64,000 bases of DNA from Brevibacillus fluminis. Lineage in GTDB: Bacteria; Bacillota; Bacilli; Brevibacillales; Brevibacillaceae. Location: positions 372,001 to 436,000 of the forward strand of contig NZ_RHHQ01000008.1 of NCBI RefSeq assembly GCF_003710825.1, given 5' to 3'. Below the pieces are notes generated by a model that did not search any database, was not told the origin of the DNA, and saw only the letters and a list, made by a program, of their open reading frames with translations. Each line of letters opens with the position of its first letter. Position 1 is the first letter of the stretch. A program made the translations under genes and the position numbers. Positions 8,838 through 16,905 of the stretch are shown here, one piece after another.

Positions 8838-10358
8838 ATGCTACAGTACATCACAAGACATTTTTTCTCCAATTTTGAGTTAGAAAGCCAAAAGAACAAA
8901 CTGCTTTTATTAATCATCTACATTGTTTCATTGACGGGAACACTGAACACGATGGTTACCATCGGCTTTTTCCATCCGATTACCTACATAGTAGACACCG
9001 CTGTCGTCGTTATTCTTTTGGTCGGTTCTATTCTACTCAATATCAAGAAGGTAGAATTCGCTTATAAGTACATTTTGTTGTTGGGCTGGATCCTTTTTAC
9101 CATTCTCCTGAATTACCTCTTTGGCACTATGCTTCCTTCCATTTATGAGAACTTTTATTTTGTTCTCGCAACCACGTTGCTTTACTTTAACGGCCGATTG
9201 ATCTGGACGGTCGGGACCCTCATCTTACTTTTCAATGTATTGAGTCATCAATTAGGAACAGGACTTTTCTTTCCCACTACTGACAGTATGCACATGAATG
9301 TTTCCATCAGCGTAGTATTCCAAGTGACTGTTATATTATGGGCCATATCTAGAATTGGGAAGTACTTAATGGACAAGTCTGAACGAGAAAAAGAAAAGTT
9401 CTCGTTAACAAATAAACAGTTACAAGGGACGTACGATGCCATCAAAAGTTCCATCCAACAGCTACAAGTTACTTCCGAACAGCTATCCAGAAATTTGCAA
9501 GCCATTACCAACAATGCGAACCATGTAACAAAAACCACGGAAGAGGTCGCAATCGGATCAGAAAGTCAATTGCGTGGAACAGAGGAAAGCGCAAGAGCCA
9601 TGAACGAAATGGCCATCGGCATTCAGCGAATTGCTGAATCAACGTCTAGTATCGCAGAGGTTACAACGACAACATCCCAGGAAGCCCGCACAGGGAACCA
9701 ATCTATTCGAACCGCAATCGATCAGATGGAATCGATCAAGAACTCCGTTGTGAAAACGAGTACGGTTGTGAAAACGTTAGGAGAACGATCCTCTGAAATT
9801 TCACAGATTCTCGACGTGATTACAGGCATTGCTTCTCAAACGAATTTGCTTGCACTCAATGCGGCAATCGAAGCAGCAAGAGCCGGAGAGCATGGTAGAG
9901 GCTTTGCGGTTGTTGCCGATGAAGTGCGTAAGCTGGCCGAACAATCCAATGCATCTGCAAACCAGATCGCCCACCTCATCTCGGAAATACAGGGGGAAGC
10001 GCATAACGCGGTCGGCTCGATGGAAGATGTCAATCAAGATGTCAATACGGGCCTGCATGTCGTTCAGGTTGCTGGATTTGCCTTCCAACGAATCTCTGAC
10101 GCAATAACCAGCATATCGGAGCAGTTACAAGAAAACTCCGCCATCGCAGAGCAAATGTCTGCGAGCTCACAGGAGGTTGCAGCCTCGATCTCCGAAGCTT
10201 CTTTCATTGCAAAACAATCGTCGGACTATTCCCGAAGCGCCGCGGCATCGTCTATCGAACAGCTGCAAGCGCTAAACGAACTGGCAAATTCTTCGGAAGC
10301 CTTAAACGGTATGGCATCGAGCCTGTCTGATATCATCAATCAATCCCAGAAAGCGTAA
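8838..10358 (+). CDS. Methyl-accepting chemotaxis protein with membrane-embedded sensor
   Basis: 506 residues. The N-terminal 175 residues form about six hydrophobic segments with only short loops; there is no large extracellular ligand domain and no obvious HAMP. The rest is a coiled-coil MCP signalling domain with the highly conserved hairpin tip around residues 333-371 ([20 protein letters not shown], then [15 protein letters not shown]), where CheA/CheW dock. It should therefore signal to the flagellar motor, sensing something in or at the membrane. GGGGGG lies about 9 bases before ATG 8838. It stands alone between two terminators and follows a PAS kinase of similar base composition. Confidence 0.93.
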   Translation: MLQYITRHFFSNFELESQKNKLLLLIIYIVSLTGTLNTMVTIGFFHPITYIVDTAVVVILLVGSILLNIKKVEFAYKYILLLGWILFTILLNYLFGTMLPSIYENFYFVLATTLLYFNGRLIWTVGTLILLFNVLSHQLGTGLFFPTTDSMHMNVSISVVFQVTVILWAISRIGKYLMDKSEREKEKFSLTNKQLQGTYDAIKSSIQQLQVTSEQLSRNLQAITNNANHVTKTTEEVAIGSESQLRGTEESARAMNEMAIGIQRIAESTSSIAEVTTTTSQEARTGNQSIRTAIDQMESIKNSVVKTSTVVKTLGERSSEISQILDVITGIASQTNLLALNAAIEAARAGEHGRGFAVVADEVRKLAEQSNASANQIAHLISEIQGEAHNAVGSMEDVNQDVNTGLHVVQVAGFAFQRISDAITSISEQLQENSAIAEQMSASSQEVAASISEASFIAKQSSDYSRSAAASSIEQLQALNELANSSEALNGMASSLSDIINQSQKA

Positions 10359-10379
10359 CAAAACGTAGGAAACAAAAAT

Positions 10380-10430
10380 AGCGGTGGACGGAGACTTTCT
10401 TTTTAGGTCTTCGTCCGCCGCTGTTTCTTT
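10380..10430 (+). terminator. Terminator of the chemoreceptor gene
   Basis: AGCGGTGGACGGAGAC (10380-10395) pairs with GTCTTCGTCCGCCGCT (10407-10422), followed by GTTTCTTTT. Confidence 0.88.
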
Positions 10431-10495
10431 TATGTGGATCAAGTCTTTGGAATTGGCAGATTGAGCAAACTGTTTACGCAATTTTATGCTCCCCC

Positions 10496-10543
10496 TTGAC
10501 TTCTCGTTAAAGCCGTGTTTATAATTATCTCGAATTCAAGATA
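10496..10543 (+). promoter_or_regulatory. SigA promoter with MhqR-type operator
   Basis: TTGACT (10496-10501), 18 bases, TATAAT (10520-10525), then the near-palindrome TATCTCGAATTCAAGATA at 10526-10543, sitting on the expected transcription start. It matches the known Bacillus MhqR operator (ATCTCGAATTCGAGAT type) except for two bases, which implies autorepression of the downstream MarR gene. Confidence 0.8.
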
Positions 10544-10569
10544 TTTTTTTCACAGCGAGAGGTGCTCAA

Positions 10570-11007
10570 ATGGAAAAGGATTTGTCACTTGATTTATTCA
10601 TTGTTTTGTCTCGTGCGTATCGTGCGGTTTCGGCTCATTCCGAACAAGACATCCGACGCAGTGGGTTAAACACAACCGAATTCGGCGTGCTTGAGCTGCT
10701 TTATCATAAAGGCCCGCATCCCCTGCAACAAATCGGCGGGAAAATTTTGCTCGCCAGCGGGAGCATCACCTATGTCGTCGACAAGCTAGAGCAAAAAGGA
10801 CTTTTGGAGCGTAAAACGTGCGAAGAGGATCGCCGCATCACGTTTGCCTCGATTACCGAAAGTGGCACGCAACTGATGGATGAGATTTTCCCTGAGCATA
10901 TCCGCGCCATTCAGACTGCAGTCGAAGTGCTTTCCGCAGAGGAGAAAGAGACTGCGATCCACCTGCTGAAAAAGCTGGGTAAACATGCCCAAACCCGATT
11001 ACCCTAG
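10570..11007 (+). CDS. mhqR: MarR-family repressor, MhqR-like
   Basis: 145-residue winged-helix MarR protein. The stretch from LSLDLFIVLSRAYRA to NTTEFGVLELLYHKGPHP and the winged-helix part ILLASGSITYVVDKLE are close to what I recall of Bacillus MhqR, a repressor of quinone- and azo-compound detoxification genes. It lacks the N-terminal redox cysteine of OhrR; its only cysteine is in the wing region. An MhqR-type operator overlaps its own promoter, and a doubled one precedes the next gene. The neighbours, pirin and a WrbA-type quinone reductase, are the expected targets. The assignment rests on sequence recall plus operator match, so I rate it likely but not proven. Confidence 0.85.
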   Translation: MEKDLSLDLFIVLSRAYRAVSAHSEQDIRRSGLNTTEFGVLELLYHKGPHPLQQIGGKILLASGSITYVVDKLEQKGLLERKTCEEDRRITFASITESGTQLMDEIFPEHIRAIQTAVEVLSAEEKETAIHLLKKLGKHAQTRLP

Positions 11008-11028
11008 GATAAAATTTTTTTAATAAAA

Positions 11029-11061
11029 TATCTCGAATTCAAACTATCTGAATTCAAACTA
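11029..11061 (+). promoter_or_regulatory. Tandem MhqR-type operator before the pirin gene
   Basis: TATCTCGAATTCAAACTA at 11029-11046 is followed, sharing two bases, by TATCTGAATTCAAACTA at 11045-11061. The left half-sites match the operator at 10526 and the right halves are weaker. It lies 22 bases before the pirin ATG. Confidence 0.7.
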
Positions 11062-11082
11062 ATTCTCTTGGAGGAGATCACC

Positions 11083-11856
11083 ATGACTATTCATATTTTC
11101 CCACCGACACACCAAGGCAGCGGCGAGTTCGACGGCGGCGCGATCATTGAGCAAAAACCGATCGGCTTTTCCGGCGAAGGGTCTGCTGTTACGCGGATCG
11201 GCCCGCTCTTTTACTGGGCGTGGGGCACAGCCCCGCAGGAAGGCTTCATTCCTTCCCATCCCCATCAAGCATTTGAAATCATGACCTATGTGCTCCAGGG
11301 CAAAGCGCTGCACGGCGATTCGCTGGGCACCGACAGCACAGTCGGCGCGGGCGGCGCACAGGTAATCCAGGCTGGCTCCGGCGTCTATCATAACGAGCGG
11401 ATCGTTGGACCAGATGCAGAAATATTCCAAATCTGGTTCGAGCCAAACGTCCGTGAGGCGCTGCAGCGCAAACCGACCTACAATCAATATGAACACGAAC
11501 AGTTTCCGCTTACGCAGAAGGATGGCACCACGGTCAAAGCCGTCATTGGTGAGGAAGCTCCGATCAAGCTGGTCGCCGACGCTCGCATGTGGGATGTAAC
11601 CATCGCGGACGGCTCGCAATTCACCGTGCCTGTGGGGGCGAATCGCTCGATCGCAGTCCTCGCCTATCGTGGTGACGGATCGCTGCGCACGGCTAGCGGT
11701 GAGGCTGCTTCCTTTTCGCACAAAGATTTTGTGGTAATGATGGGCATGCAAGATGATGTGATCACGCTGTCGCCGGAAAACGGGCAAACGCTCTCCCTCG
11801 CCATCATCGACGTGCCGACCGATCCAGGCTACTCGCTGTATCCGAAACGACCATAA
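11083..11856 (+). CDS. Pirin-family cupin protein
   Basis: 257-residue bicupin of the pirin family. The first cupin holds the metal-binding pattern HPHQAFEIMTYVLQG, then GTDSTVGAGGAQVIQAGSGV with YHNE, corresponding to the canonical PHRGFET, then GRGIIHSE. Some pirins are quercetin 2,3-dioxygenases or redox-sensing Fe proteins; here the MhqR-type operator upstream suggests a role in quinone or flavonoid stress. ATG 11083 is chosen because GGAGGAGATCACC precedes it; an in-frame ATG at 11068 would sit before this ribosome site. It is part of the MhqR-WrbA cluster. Confidence 0.9.
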   Translation: MTIHIFPPTHQGSGEFDGGAIIEQKPIGFSGEGSAVTRIGPLFYWAWGTAPQEGFIPSHPHQAFEIMTYVLQGKALHGDSLGTDSTVGAGGAQVIQAGSGVYHNERIVGPDAEIFQIWFEPNVREALQRKPTYNQYEHEQFPLTQKDGTTVKAVIGEEAPIKLVADARMWDVTIADGSQFTVPVGANRSIAVLAYRGDGSLRTASGEAASFSHKDFVVMMGMQDDVITLSPENGQTLSLAIIDVPTDPGYSLYPKRP

Positions 11857-11889
11857 CCACGAAGGACACGACTTGGTTGCACTTATACT

Positions 11890-11928
11890 GGATCAGGGTC
11901 TGAAACGCTCCTGATCCGTGTATATAAT
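11890..11928 (+). promoter_or_regulatory. Inverted repeat and -10 element before wrbA
   Basis: GGATCAGG (11890-11897) and CCTGATCC (11910-11917) form an 8-bp dyad immediately before TATAAT at 11923-11928. There is no U-tract after the dyad, so an operator is as likely as a weak terminator. A poor -35 (CTGAAA) lies 17 bases upstream of the TATAAT. Confidence 0.5.
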
Positions 11929-11954
11929 AAAAGCTACCCACAAAGGAGAGATCA

Positions 11955-12569
11955 ATGATGTCGAATGTGAAATTAGCGGTTATTTATTACAGCTCCACCG
12001 GTTCCAACTACAAGCTGGCCAACTGGGCAAAAGAAGGCGCAGAAGCGGTCGGGGCAGAAGTGAAAGTATTGAAAGTACCTGAGCTTGCACCGGAAGCGGC
12101 GATTGCCTCCAACCCGGCGTGGAAAGCACACGTGGAAGCGACCCAAGATGTTCCCACCGTCACATTGAGCGATCTGGAGTGGGCAGATGCAATTATTTTC
12201 AGCGTGCCTACCCGTTTCGGCAACATGCCAGCACAGATGAAGCAGTTCCTCGATACGACAGGCGGCTTGTGGTTCCAGGGCAAGCTCGCGAACAAAGTGG
12301 TGAGCGCGATGTCCTCGGCCTCCAACCTACACGGCGGACATGAGGCGACACTGCTGTCCCTCTACACCACCATGTATCATTGGGGCGCGATCGTGGCAGC
12401 GCCAGGCTACACCGATCCCGTCACCTTTGGCGCAGGCGGCAATCCGTACGGCACTTCCGTTACGGTCGATCAAAACGGAAACTTTACGGAGAATGCGGAA
12501 GCTGCAGTGAAGCATCAAGCGAAGCGCACGGTTACCGTCGCGGAGTGGGTGAAAAAAGGACAGCAATAA
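11955..12569 (+). CDS. wrbA: NAD(P)H:quinone oxidoreductase, WrbA type
   Basis: 204-residue flavodoxin-like protein that reduces quinones by two electrons using FMN and NAD(P)H. The FMN phosphate loop YYSSTGSNYKLA, the WADAIIFSVPTRFGNMPAQMK segment with LDTTGGLW, and the SSASNLHGGHEATLLSLY segment are all WrbA hallmarks, as is the length. ATGATG at 11955 gives two possible starts; AAAGGAG lies 7-10 bases before. It completes the quinone-defence cluster after the MhqR-like repressor and pirin, but no full MhqR operator is seen directly before it, so it may be read from the pirin promoter or from its own. Confidence 0.93.
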   Translation: MMSNVKLAVIYYSSTGSNYKLANWAKEGAEAVGAEVKVLKVPELAPEAAIASNPAWKAHVEATQDVPTVTLSDLEWADAIIFSVPTRFGNMPAQMKQFLDTTGGLWFQGKLANKVVSAMSSASNLHGGHEATLLSLYTTMYHWGAIVAAPGYTDPVTFGAGGNPYGTSVTVDQNGNFTENAEAAVKHQAKRTVTVAEWVKKGQQ

Positions 12570-12616
12570 CCAAAGTGACAAGCAGTTGTTTGACAACGAT
12601 CGCGATGGCTTTGCAC

Positions 12617-12648
12617 AAAAAGGGACTCGATTTCTCGAGCCCCTTTTT
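12617..12648 (+). terminator. Terminator of wrbA
   Basis: AAAAAGGG, CTCGA, short loop, TCGAG, CCCTTTTT. Confidence 0.9.
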
Positions 12649-12866
12649 CGTGTTGCTCATCTGCTGTGCTCCCAGCTTGTAACAAATGGGGTACTGCCTT
12701 CGTATTGCTAACGACCATCTCCACTTCCGTTGTTTGGATACGTCTTCTTTTCTGATCGCTGGCCACAGACACCTGGTCTTTTGAAAAAAAAAAGAAAAAG
12801 ACCGAACCTTTATTCGACAGAGAGACAATATAGTGTGTAAGCTGCTTACTCAGGAGGGCCCTCTGA

Positions 12867-13439
12867 ATGCAAAGTGAAACAATGTACCAATTGCTTGCAA
12901 AAATAATAGAAGGCAATCAACAGGCGTTTCAAGCGCTGTATGAAGCCACCTATCGGGATGTCTACCGAACCGTTTCCTTTCTGGTCGATCATCAGCAGGA
13001 CCGAGAAGATATCATGAACGAGATCTATATGCAAATGTGGACCTCGCTTCCCAACTACGATACAAGCCGTCCTTTTCACTTTTGGCTGCATGGCTTGGTA
13101 ATCCGCCAGGTGCAGCGATTTCGGGTCAAGAGCTGGAGGAGATTCCGAATTTTTGAGCGCATCCGTGTCTTTTTTCGGGAAGAGCATCATTGGGATCACC
13201 CCACTGTGCCGGAGGGAAGCAACCAAGAAATTTCGCAAGCCATCCAAAAACTGACCGACAAACAGCGAACCGTGATTATCCTCCGTTTTTATCACGACTA
13301 TACGCTTGAGGAAATTGCGACTTTGCTCGCGATACCGCTGGGTACAGTCAAATCCCGATACCATGCTGGACTTCAGGCGCTTCGAAAAAACGTATGGAAT
13401 CTCCCCCTGGAAAGGATGGAAAAGACCAATGCCTATTGA
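12867..13439 (+). CDS. ECF RNA polymerase sigma factor
   Basis: 190-residue sigma-70 family protein with only regions 2 and 4. Region 2 spans about residues 20-85 (QALYEATYRDVYRTVSFLVD with QDREDIMNEIYMQMW), and region 4 about 125-178 (LTDKQRTVIILRFYHDYTLE, then IPLGTVKSRYHAGLQALRK). It directs RNA polymerase to a small stress regulon. AGGAGGGC lies 8 bases before ATG 12867. Its stop overlaps the next gene by 11 bases, typical of sigma/anti-sigma pairs. A GAACC box about 60 bases upstream could be part of an autoregulated ECF promoter, but the matching -10 is not clear. Confidence 0.92.
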   Translation: MQSETMYQLLAKIIEGNQQAFQALYEATYRDVYRTVSFLVDHQQDREDIMNEIYMQMWTSLPNYDTSRPFHFWLHGLVIRQVQRFRVKSWRRFRIFERIRVFFREEHHWDHPTVPEGSNQEISQAIQKLTDKQRTVIILRFYHDYTLEEIATLLAIPLGTVKSRYHAGLQALRKNVWNLPLERMEKTNAY

Positions 13440-14499
13440 ACGCAAAATCCGTGAACATCTGCACAATCAAGCTGAAACGTTGGAGTGTCCACCGACCGTT
13501 TCCAAACGTATCGAACAATCTTATTCTCACTATTTGCAACGAAAAAGGAGCGAACCAACCATGAAAAAACGAGTAATTGGCGGAGTCATTGCTGCTGCGA
13601 TTTTGATTCCAACCGGAGTATTTGCGGCCACTCCACTGATTGAAATGCTGACGAGAACACCAATGACCGCTGAACAAGTCAAGGTTGATGAGGTGGGCAA
13701 AGCTGCGCTTGAGAAGCTATATCGCGCTTTTCCCGAAACAAAATCGTTTGAAATTACCGAAGCAAGCCAAGTTGGAGGAGATTCTACGAATTCAACCAAA
13801 GCAAAAGCGGTCCAGACGAGCATCGTTTTGCAGGAAAAAGGAGGTACTGGCAAAAAAGTTCGACTTGATATGAACGGGATTACGGGTGAGATTGAACAAG
13901 TAAATCAAGAGAATTGGGAGCCTGCCGACAAGCCTGTCATTTCATTGCCCGACCAAGAAATCAAGGTGAAGGTCGATCATCTCATTGCTAGCATGTACGG
14001 TAGCATCGACCAGTACGAGTCTCATATGGAGCAAATGGAGAATCCAAATCAAAAAACGCTTCTGTTGAATTACACCGAAAAAGGAGCAAAAACACCGTTC
14101 TATCAAGTCTTTGTTCAAGGCAATACGATCAGTGTTTCTCTCATCGGAGGCGGACCGTCACCTTCCGTAGAAGGCTTCTTCTCTACAAAAGGCAAGCCTG
14201 ATTATACGGCTGATTCCTTTTTAAACGATGAAAAGCTGTTCTCTTTGCTGCAAATGAGCCCGGCAGAATTAAAGCAAGAATTAGCAAAAGGGAAATCCGT
14301 TGTCGAGATTGCAGCCGCTAAAAATGTCTCAAAACAACAAGTGATTGATGTGATTGCAACCACCCAGGCTAAGGGTCAACTTCAAGCTGAACAAAGCGGA
14401 GACAATCCTCAAAACGACAGTTCTTTGGAACAAATGAAGCAAGCGGTTGAACCAAAAGTCGTACAAGTGATTGACCACAAAACGGAAACACCATGGTAG
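13429..14499 (+). CDS. Membrane-anchored anti-sigma factor
   Basis: 356 residues. A short cytoplasmic head of about 45 residues (MPIERKIREHLHNQAETLEC), one transmembrane segment (residues about 48-68, VIGGVIAAAILIPTGVFAA), and a large extracytoplasmic domain. I start at ATG 13429, inside the sigma gene, because the longer upstream frame only mirrors sigma sequence. The C-terminal 90 residues contain the LAKGKSVVEIAAAKNVSKQQ helix-turn pattern found in many Bacillales exported proteins, followed by an acidic/glutamine tail. Gene order and topology support a role in holding the cognate ECF sigma factor; no classic zinc anti-sigma motif (HxxxCxxC) is present, so the binding mode is unknown. Confidence 0.8.
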   Translation: MPIERKIREHLHNQAETLECPPTVSKRIEQSYSHYLQRKRSEPTMKKRVIGGVIAAAILIPTGVFAATPLIEMLTRTPMTAEQVKVDEVGKAALEKLYRAFPETKSFEITEASQVGGDSTNSTKAKAVQTSIVLQEKGGTGKKVRLDMNGITGEIEQVNQENWEPADKPVISLPDQEIKVKVDHLIASMYGSIDQYESHMEQMENPNQKTLLLNYTEKGAKTPFYQVFVQGNTISVSLIGGGPSPSVEGFFSTKGKPDYTADSFLNDEKLFSLLQMSPAELKQELAKGKSVVEIAAAKNVSKQQVIDVIATTQAKGQLQAEQSGDNPQNDSSLEQMKQAVEPKVVQVIDHKTETPW

Positions 14500-14574
14500 A
14501 AGGCGGCAAGACGAGCTGGATGAAGCAGGCAAAAGGCGACACATGAGAAGCCCCACTTTCAAGATGTAACAAAC

Positions 14575-14616
14575 AAAAAGCCGGGTTCCTTTTAAAAAAG
14601 GAAAACCCGGCTTTTT
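14575..14616. terminator. Shared terminator between convergent genes
   Basis: AAAAAGCCGGGTT and AACCCGGCTTTTT arms with an A/T-rich upper stem; serves the anti-sigma gene (+) and the SDR gene (-). Confidence 0.92.
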
Positions 14617-14631
14617 CACGATTGAACAGGA

Positions 14632-15489
14632 TTACCGACTCAAACTTTGAGCAAAACCGGTCCGCCATGTCGGATAAAGCGGCTCCCATCCATACTCGTT
14701 GAGAGCTTTGGCATTGGTAGCTCCCCGCTCGCCCCGGTTCGCACCTGGCTGATGAATCGGCTCAGGTGCGCCCAGCGCTTGGGCATACACCGCTAGCCAT
14801 TCTGTTCCGGCTGCCGGCTCGTCATCCACGATGTTAACGGCGCCGGTCGGCCAGTCCAACGCGAGTACGGCCGCACGTGCCGCGTCCGCTACGTGCAGGA
14901 AAGACGTGATGCCATCGGTGGCCGGTAGTTTTTGCTCGCGAATGTTTTCTGCCATCACGCCTCCACGCTCATACCAAGTTCCTGGTCCATAAAACATGCC
15001 GTAGCGCAAAATCACATGTTGTGGGATTTCCGCAACAGCGTGCTCAAGTGCCGCAACTGCATCCACTGTTGATTTGCGCGGCATCGGCGCATGCACGTCG
15101 AGCGGAACAGTCTCGGCAGCTGGCCCATCCCCTGGTTCGTACGTCCATGCGATGCTTTGCGCGATCATCCGCTGAACGCCCACCGCCTTCGCCGCATCGA
15201 CCAGATTACGCGTTCCTTCCACGCGGATTCTCGCGTTTTCCGCAAAATTCATTTCCCCCAGAGAAGTAAGCTGATGGATGACCACATCCGGCTGCACCTG
15301 CCGAAGTGCGGCTAACACCTCCTCCCGATCAAAAACATCGACGGTGAGCGCTTCTGCTCCCATTGCCTGAATCACGTCACGGTTTCGCTCGTTGCGAGTG
15401 GTACCGATTACCTCATGCCCTGCCTTTACCAATTGTGGCACAAGTAAACGCCCAATGACGCCCGCTGCTCCTGCTACGAATATTTTCAT
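14632..15489 (-). CDS. NAD-dependent epimerase/dehydratase family protein
   Basis: 285-residue extended/atypical short-chain dehydrogenase. The Rossmann nucleotide loop is GAAGVIGR at residues 7-14, and the strand VDVFDREEV plus PDVVIHQLTSLG match the NAD-binding core. The expected YxxxK catalytic pair is not obvious: the corresponding helix reads STVDAVAALEHAV, so this may be one of the atypical SDRs with non-enzymatic or altered function. The start is ATG 15489, with CAGGAGGGAATATCC before it; the much longer frame upstream is antisense to the VOC gene and was discarded. It is divergently placed from that gene. Confidence 0.88.
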   Translation of the reverse strand: MKIFVAGAAGVIGRLLVPQLVKAGHEVIGTTRNERNRDVIQAMGAEALTVDVFDREEVLAALRQVQPDVVIHQLTSLGEMNFAENARIRVEGTRNLVDAAKAVGVQRMIAQSIAWTYEPGDGPAAETVPLDVHAPMPRKSTVDAVAALEHAVAEIPQHVILRYGMFYGPGTWYERGGVMAENIREQKLPATDGITSFLHVADAARAAVLALDWPTGAVNIVDDEPAAGTEWLAVYAQALGAPEPIHQPGANRGERGATNAKALNEYGWEPLYPTWRTGFAQSLSR

Positions 15490-15690
15490 GGATATTCCCT
15501 CCTGTAACATTTCTCTTATACGAAAATGGCAAAGCAATTCATGCCACTCCCTCATCGAATAAGACAAAATAAGGGATATTTTTGTGACAACATGATGGTT
15601 GCTATTCGAAACAGGAAAATGAAGCTCGCAACAGAATTTCATAGTAAGTCGATTCTCTATAATCAACGAATACGCGAAGGAGCGATGGCG

Positions 15691-16101
15691 ATGCCAAAAG
15701 AAATCTGGATCAATTTGCCAGTAAAGGATGTTCCGCGTTCCAAACGGTTTTTCTCCGAGATTGGCTTTGCACTGAACCCGCGTTTTGCCGACAGTGACGA
15801 TAAGGCCAGCCTGCTCATCGGGGACAAGCATGTGGTCGTCATGCTGTTTCCCGAAGACACCTTCAAAGCGTTTACGGGAAATGACATTCCCGATACCGCC
15901 AACACCACGCAAGTCTTGCTTTCCATCGATGCACAAAGCAAAGAAGAAGTGGACGATCTGATCGACAAGGTTGTGAGTGCTGGCGGAACGGTGTATGCCA
16001 AGCCCCATGACCAAGGCTGGATGTACGGCGCGGGCTTCTGCGATCTTGACGGACACCGGTGGAATGTGCTGTACATGGATATGAGCCAGATGCCTGGGTG
16101 A
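15691..16101 (+). CDS. VOC (glyoxalase/bleomycin-resistance fold) protein
   Basis: 136-residue vicinal-oxygen-chelate protein, a single module of two beta-alpha-beta-beta-beta units. It starts with the typical INLPVKDVPRSKRFFSEIGF and ends with PHDQGWMYGAGFCDLDGHRW, where histidine and acidic residues usually bind metal. Function within this fold (lyase, dioxygenase or drug binding) cannot be told. ATG 15691 is preferred over 15685 because AAGGAG ends 8 bases upstream. TATAAT at 15658-15663 is a likely -10 element. It is convergent with the phosphorylase gene. Confidence 0.88.
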   Translation: MPKEIWINLPVKDVPRSKRFFSEIGFALNPRFADSDDKASLLIGDKHVVVMLFPEDTFKAFTGNDIPDTANTTQVLLSIDAQSKEEVDDLIDKVVSAGGTVYAKPHDQGWMYGAGFCDLDGHRWNVLYMDMSQMPG

Positions 16102-16116
16102 TAAGCAGGCGACAAA

Positions 16117-16154
16117 CAGGGCAGGCACCTGATCGATGATCGGTACCTGCCCTG
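16117..16154. terminator. Hairpin between convergent genes
   Basis: CAGGGCAGGCACC (16117-16129) pairs with GGTACCTGCCCTG (16142-16154), one mismatch. U-tracts are weak on both sides. Confidence 0.65.
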
Positions 16155-16167
16155 CTTCATTTCGCCC

Positions 16168-16902
16168 TTATTCACGTTCTTCTTTCGCTAACCGCACAAT
16201 TGCCTGGATCGCAACTTCGATCTCTTTTTCCACCGCTCGGCTCACCGTCTCGGTATGCGGATCGTACTCATTCGCAAGATCTGCATCGGCATAGCCGTCG
16301 ATAGCGAGAATCGCGCCTGCCCGCGCCCCGCGCAGCGATGCGACGACATACAGAGCGGCGATCTCCATCTCGACAGCCAGCATGCCTGCCCGCTTATACG
16401 CCTGATGCGGGAACTCCAGCACTCCGGCAAAAAACGCGTCATAGGTGACCGTCATGCCTTTTTTGACGATACCTTCTGTCGCAGATGCGATCTCGTACAA
16501 CGCATCGACGATCTTGCTATCAGCTACTGCCGGAAAACCGGCAGGCACAAGCTGGCGAGTCAATCCTTCTTCCCGAGCAGCCGCCACGCTGACGATCAAG
16601 CTGCCGGACGGTGCTTCCGTCGTGTAGGAACCGGCTGTACCGACGCGGATCAACGTTTTCACACCGCCTTTGATCAACTCCTCAAAGCAGACGGCCGCTC
16701 CCGGCGATCCGACACCATGGCTTGCGACTACCATTTGCACGCCATCCCGCTCCCCGACAAACACGCGGTATTCACGGCTAAACGCGAGCTCACGCGCATT
16801 GTCCAGCTTTTCGGCAATCAGCTTGGCACGGCGCGGGTCCCCGCAAACGATTCCTTGTGCAGGCAAATCCTCAGCATTCACTTGCAAAATCGGCAGAAAC
16901 AT
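16168..16902 (-). CDS. Nucleoside phosphorylase (uridine-phosphorylase-like)
   Basis: 244-residue PNP/UDP family enzyme that splits a nucleoside with phosphate into base and ribose-1-phosphate. Seen: CGDPRRAKLIAEKLD (phosphate-binding G-D-P-x-R), LIRVGTAGSY (conserved R-x-G-[TS]-x-G), and AGMLAVEMEIAALYVVA with the ribose-binding E-M-E. The closing region EYDPHTETVSRAVEKEIEVA is unlike DeoD and nearer uridine phosphorylases, but base preference is not certain. It is last in the minus-strand nucleoside import operon, three bases after the molybdoprotein stop, with AAGGAG twelve bases before its ATG. Imported nucleosides are probably its substrate. Confidence 0.9.
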   Translation of the reverse strand: MFLPILQVNAEDLPAQGIVCGDPRRAKLIAEKLDNARELAFSREYRVFVGERDGVQMVVASHGVGSPGAAVCFEELIKGGVKTLIRVGTAGSYTTEAPSGSLIVSVAAAREEGLTRQLVPAGFPAVADSKIVDALYEIASATEGIVKKGMTVTYDAFFAGVLEFPHQAYKRAGMLAVEMEIAALYVVASLRGARAGAILAIDGYADADLANEYDPHTETVSRAVEKEIEVAIQAIVRLAKEERE

Positions 16903-16905
16903 CGC

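Noticed and set aside
15490..16128. Upstream extension of the SDR gene to 498 residues
   Set aside because: The extra part is antisense to the VOC gene; ATG 15489 has a good ribosome site and begins the Rossmann fold.
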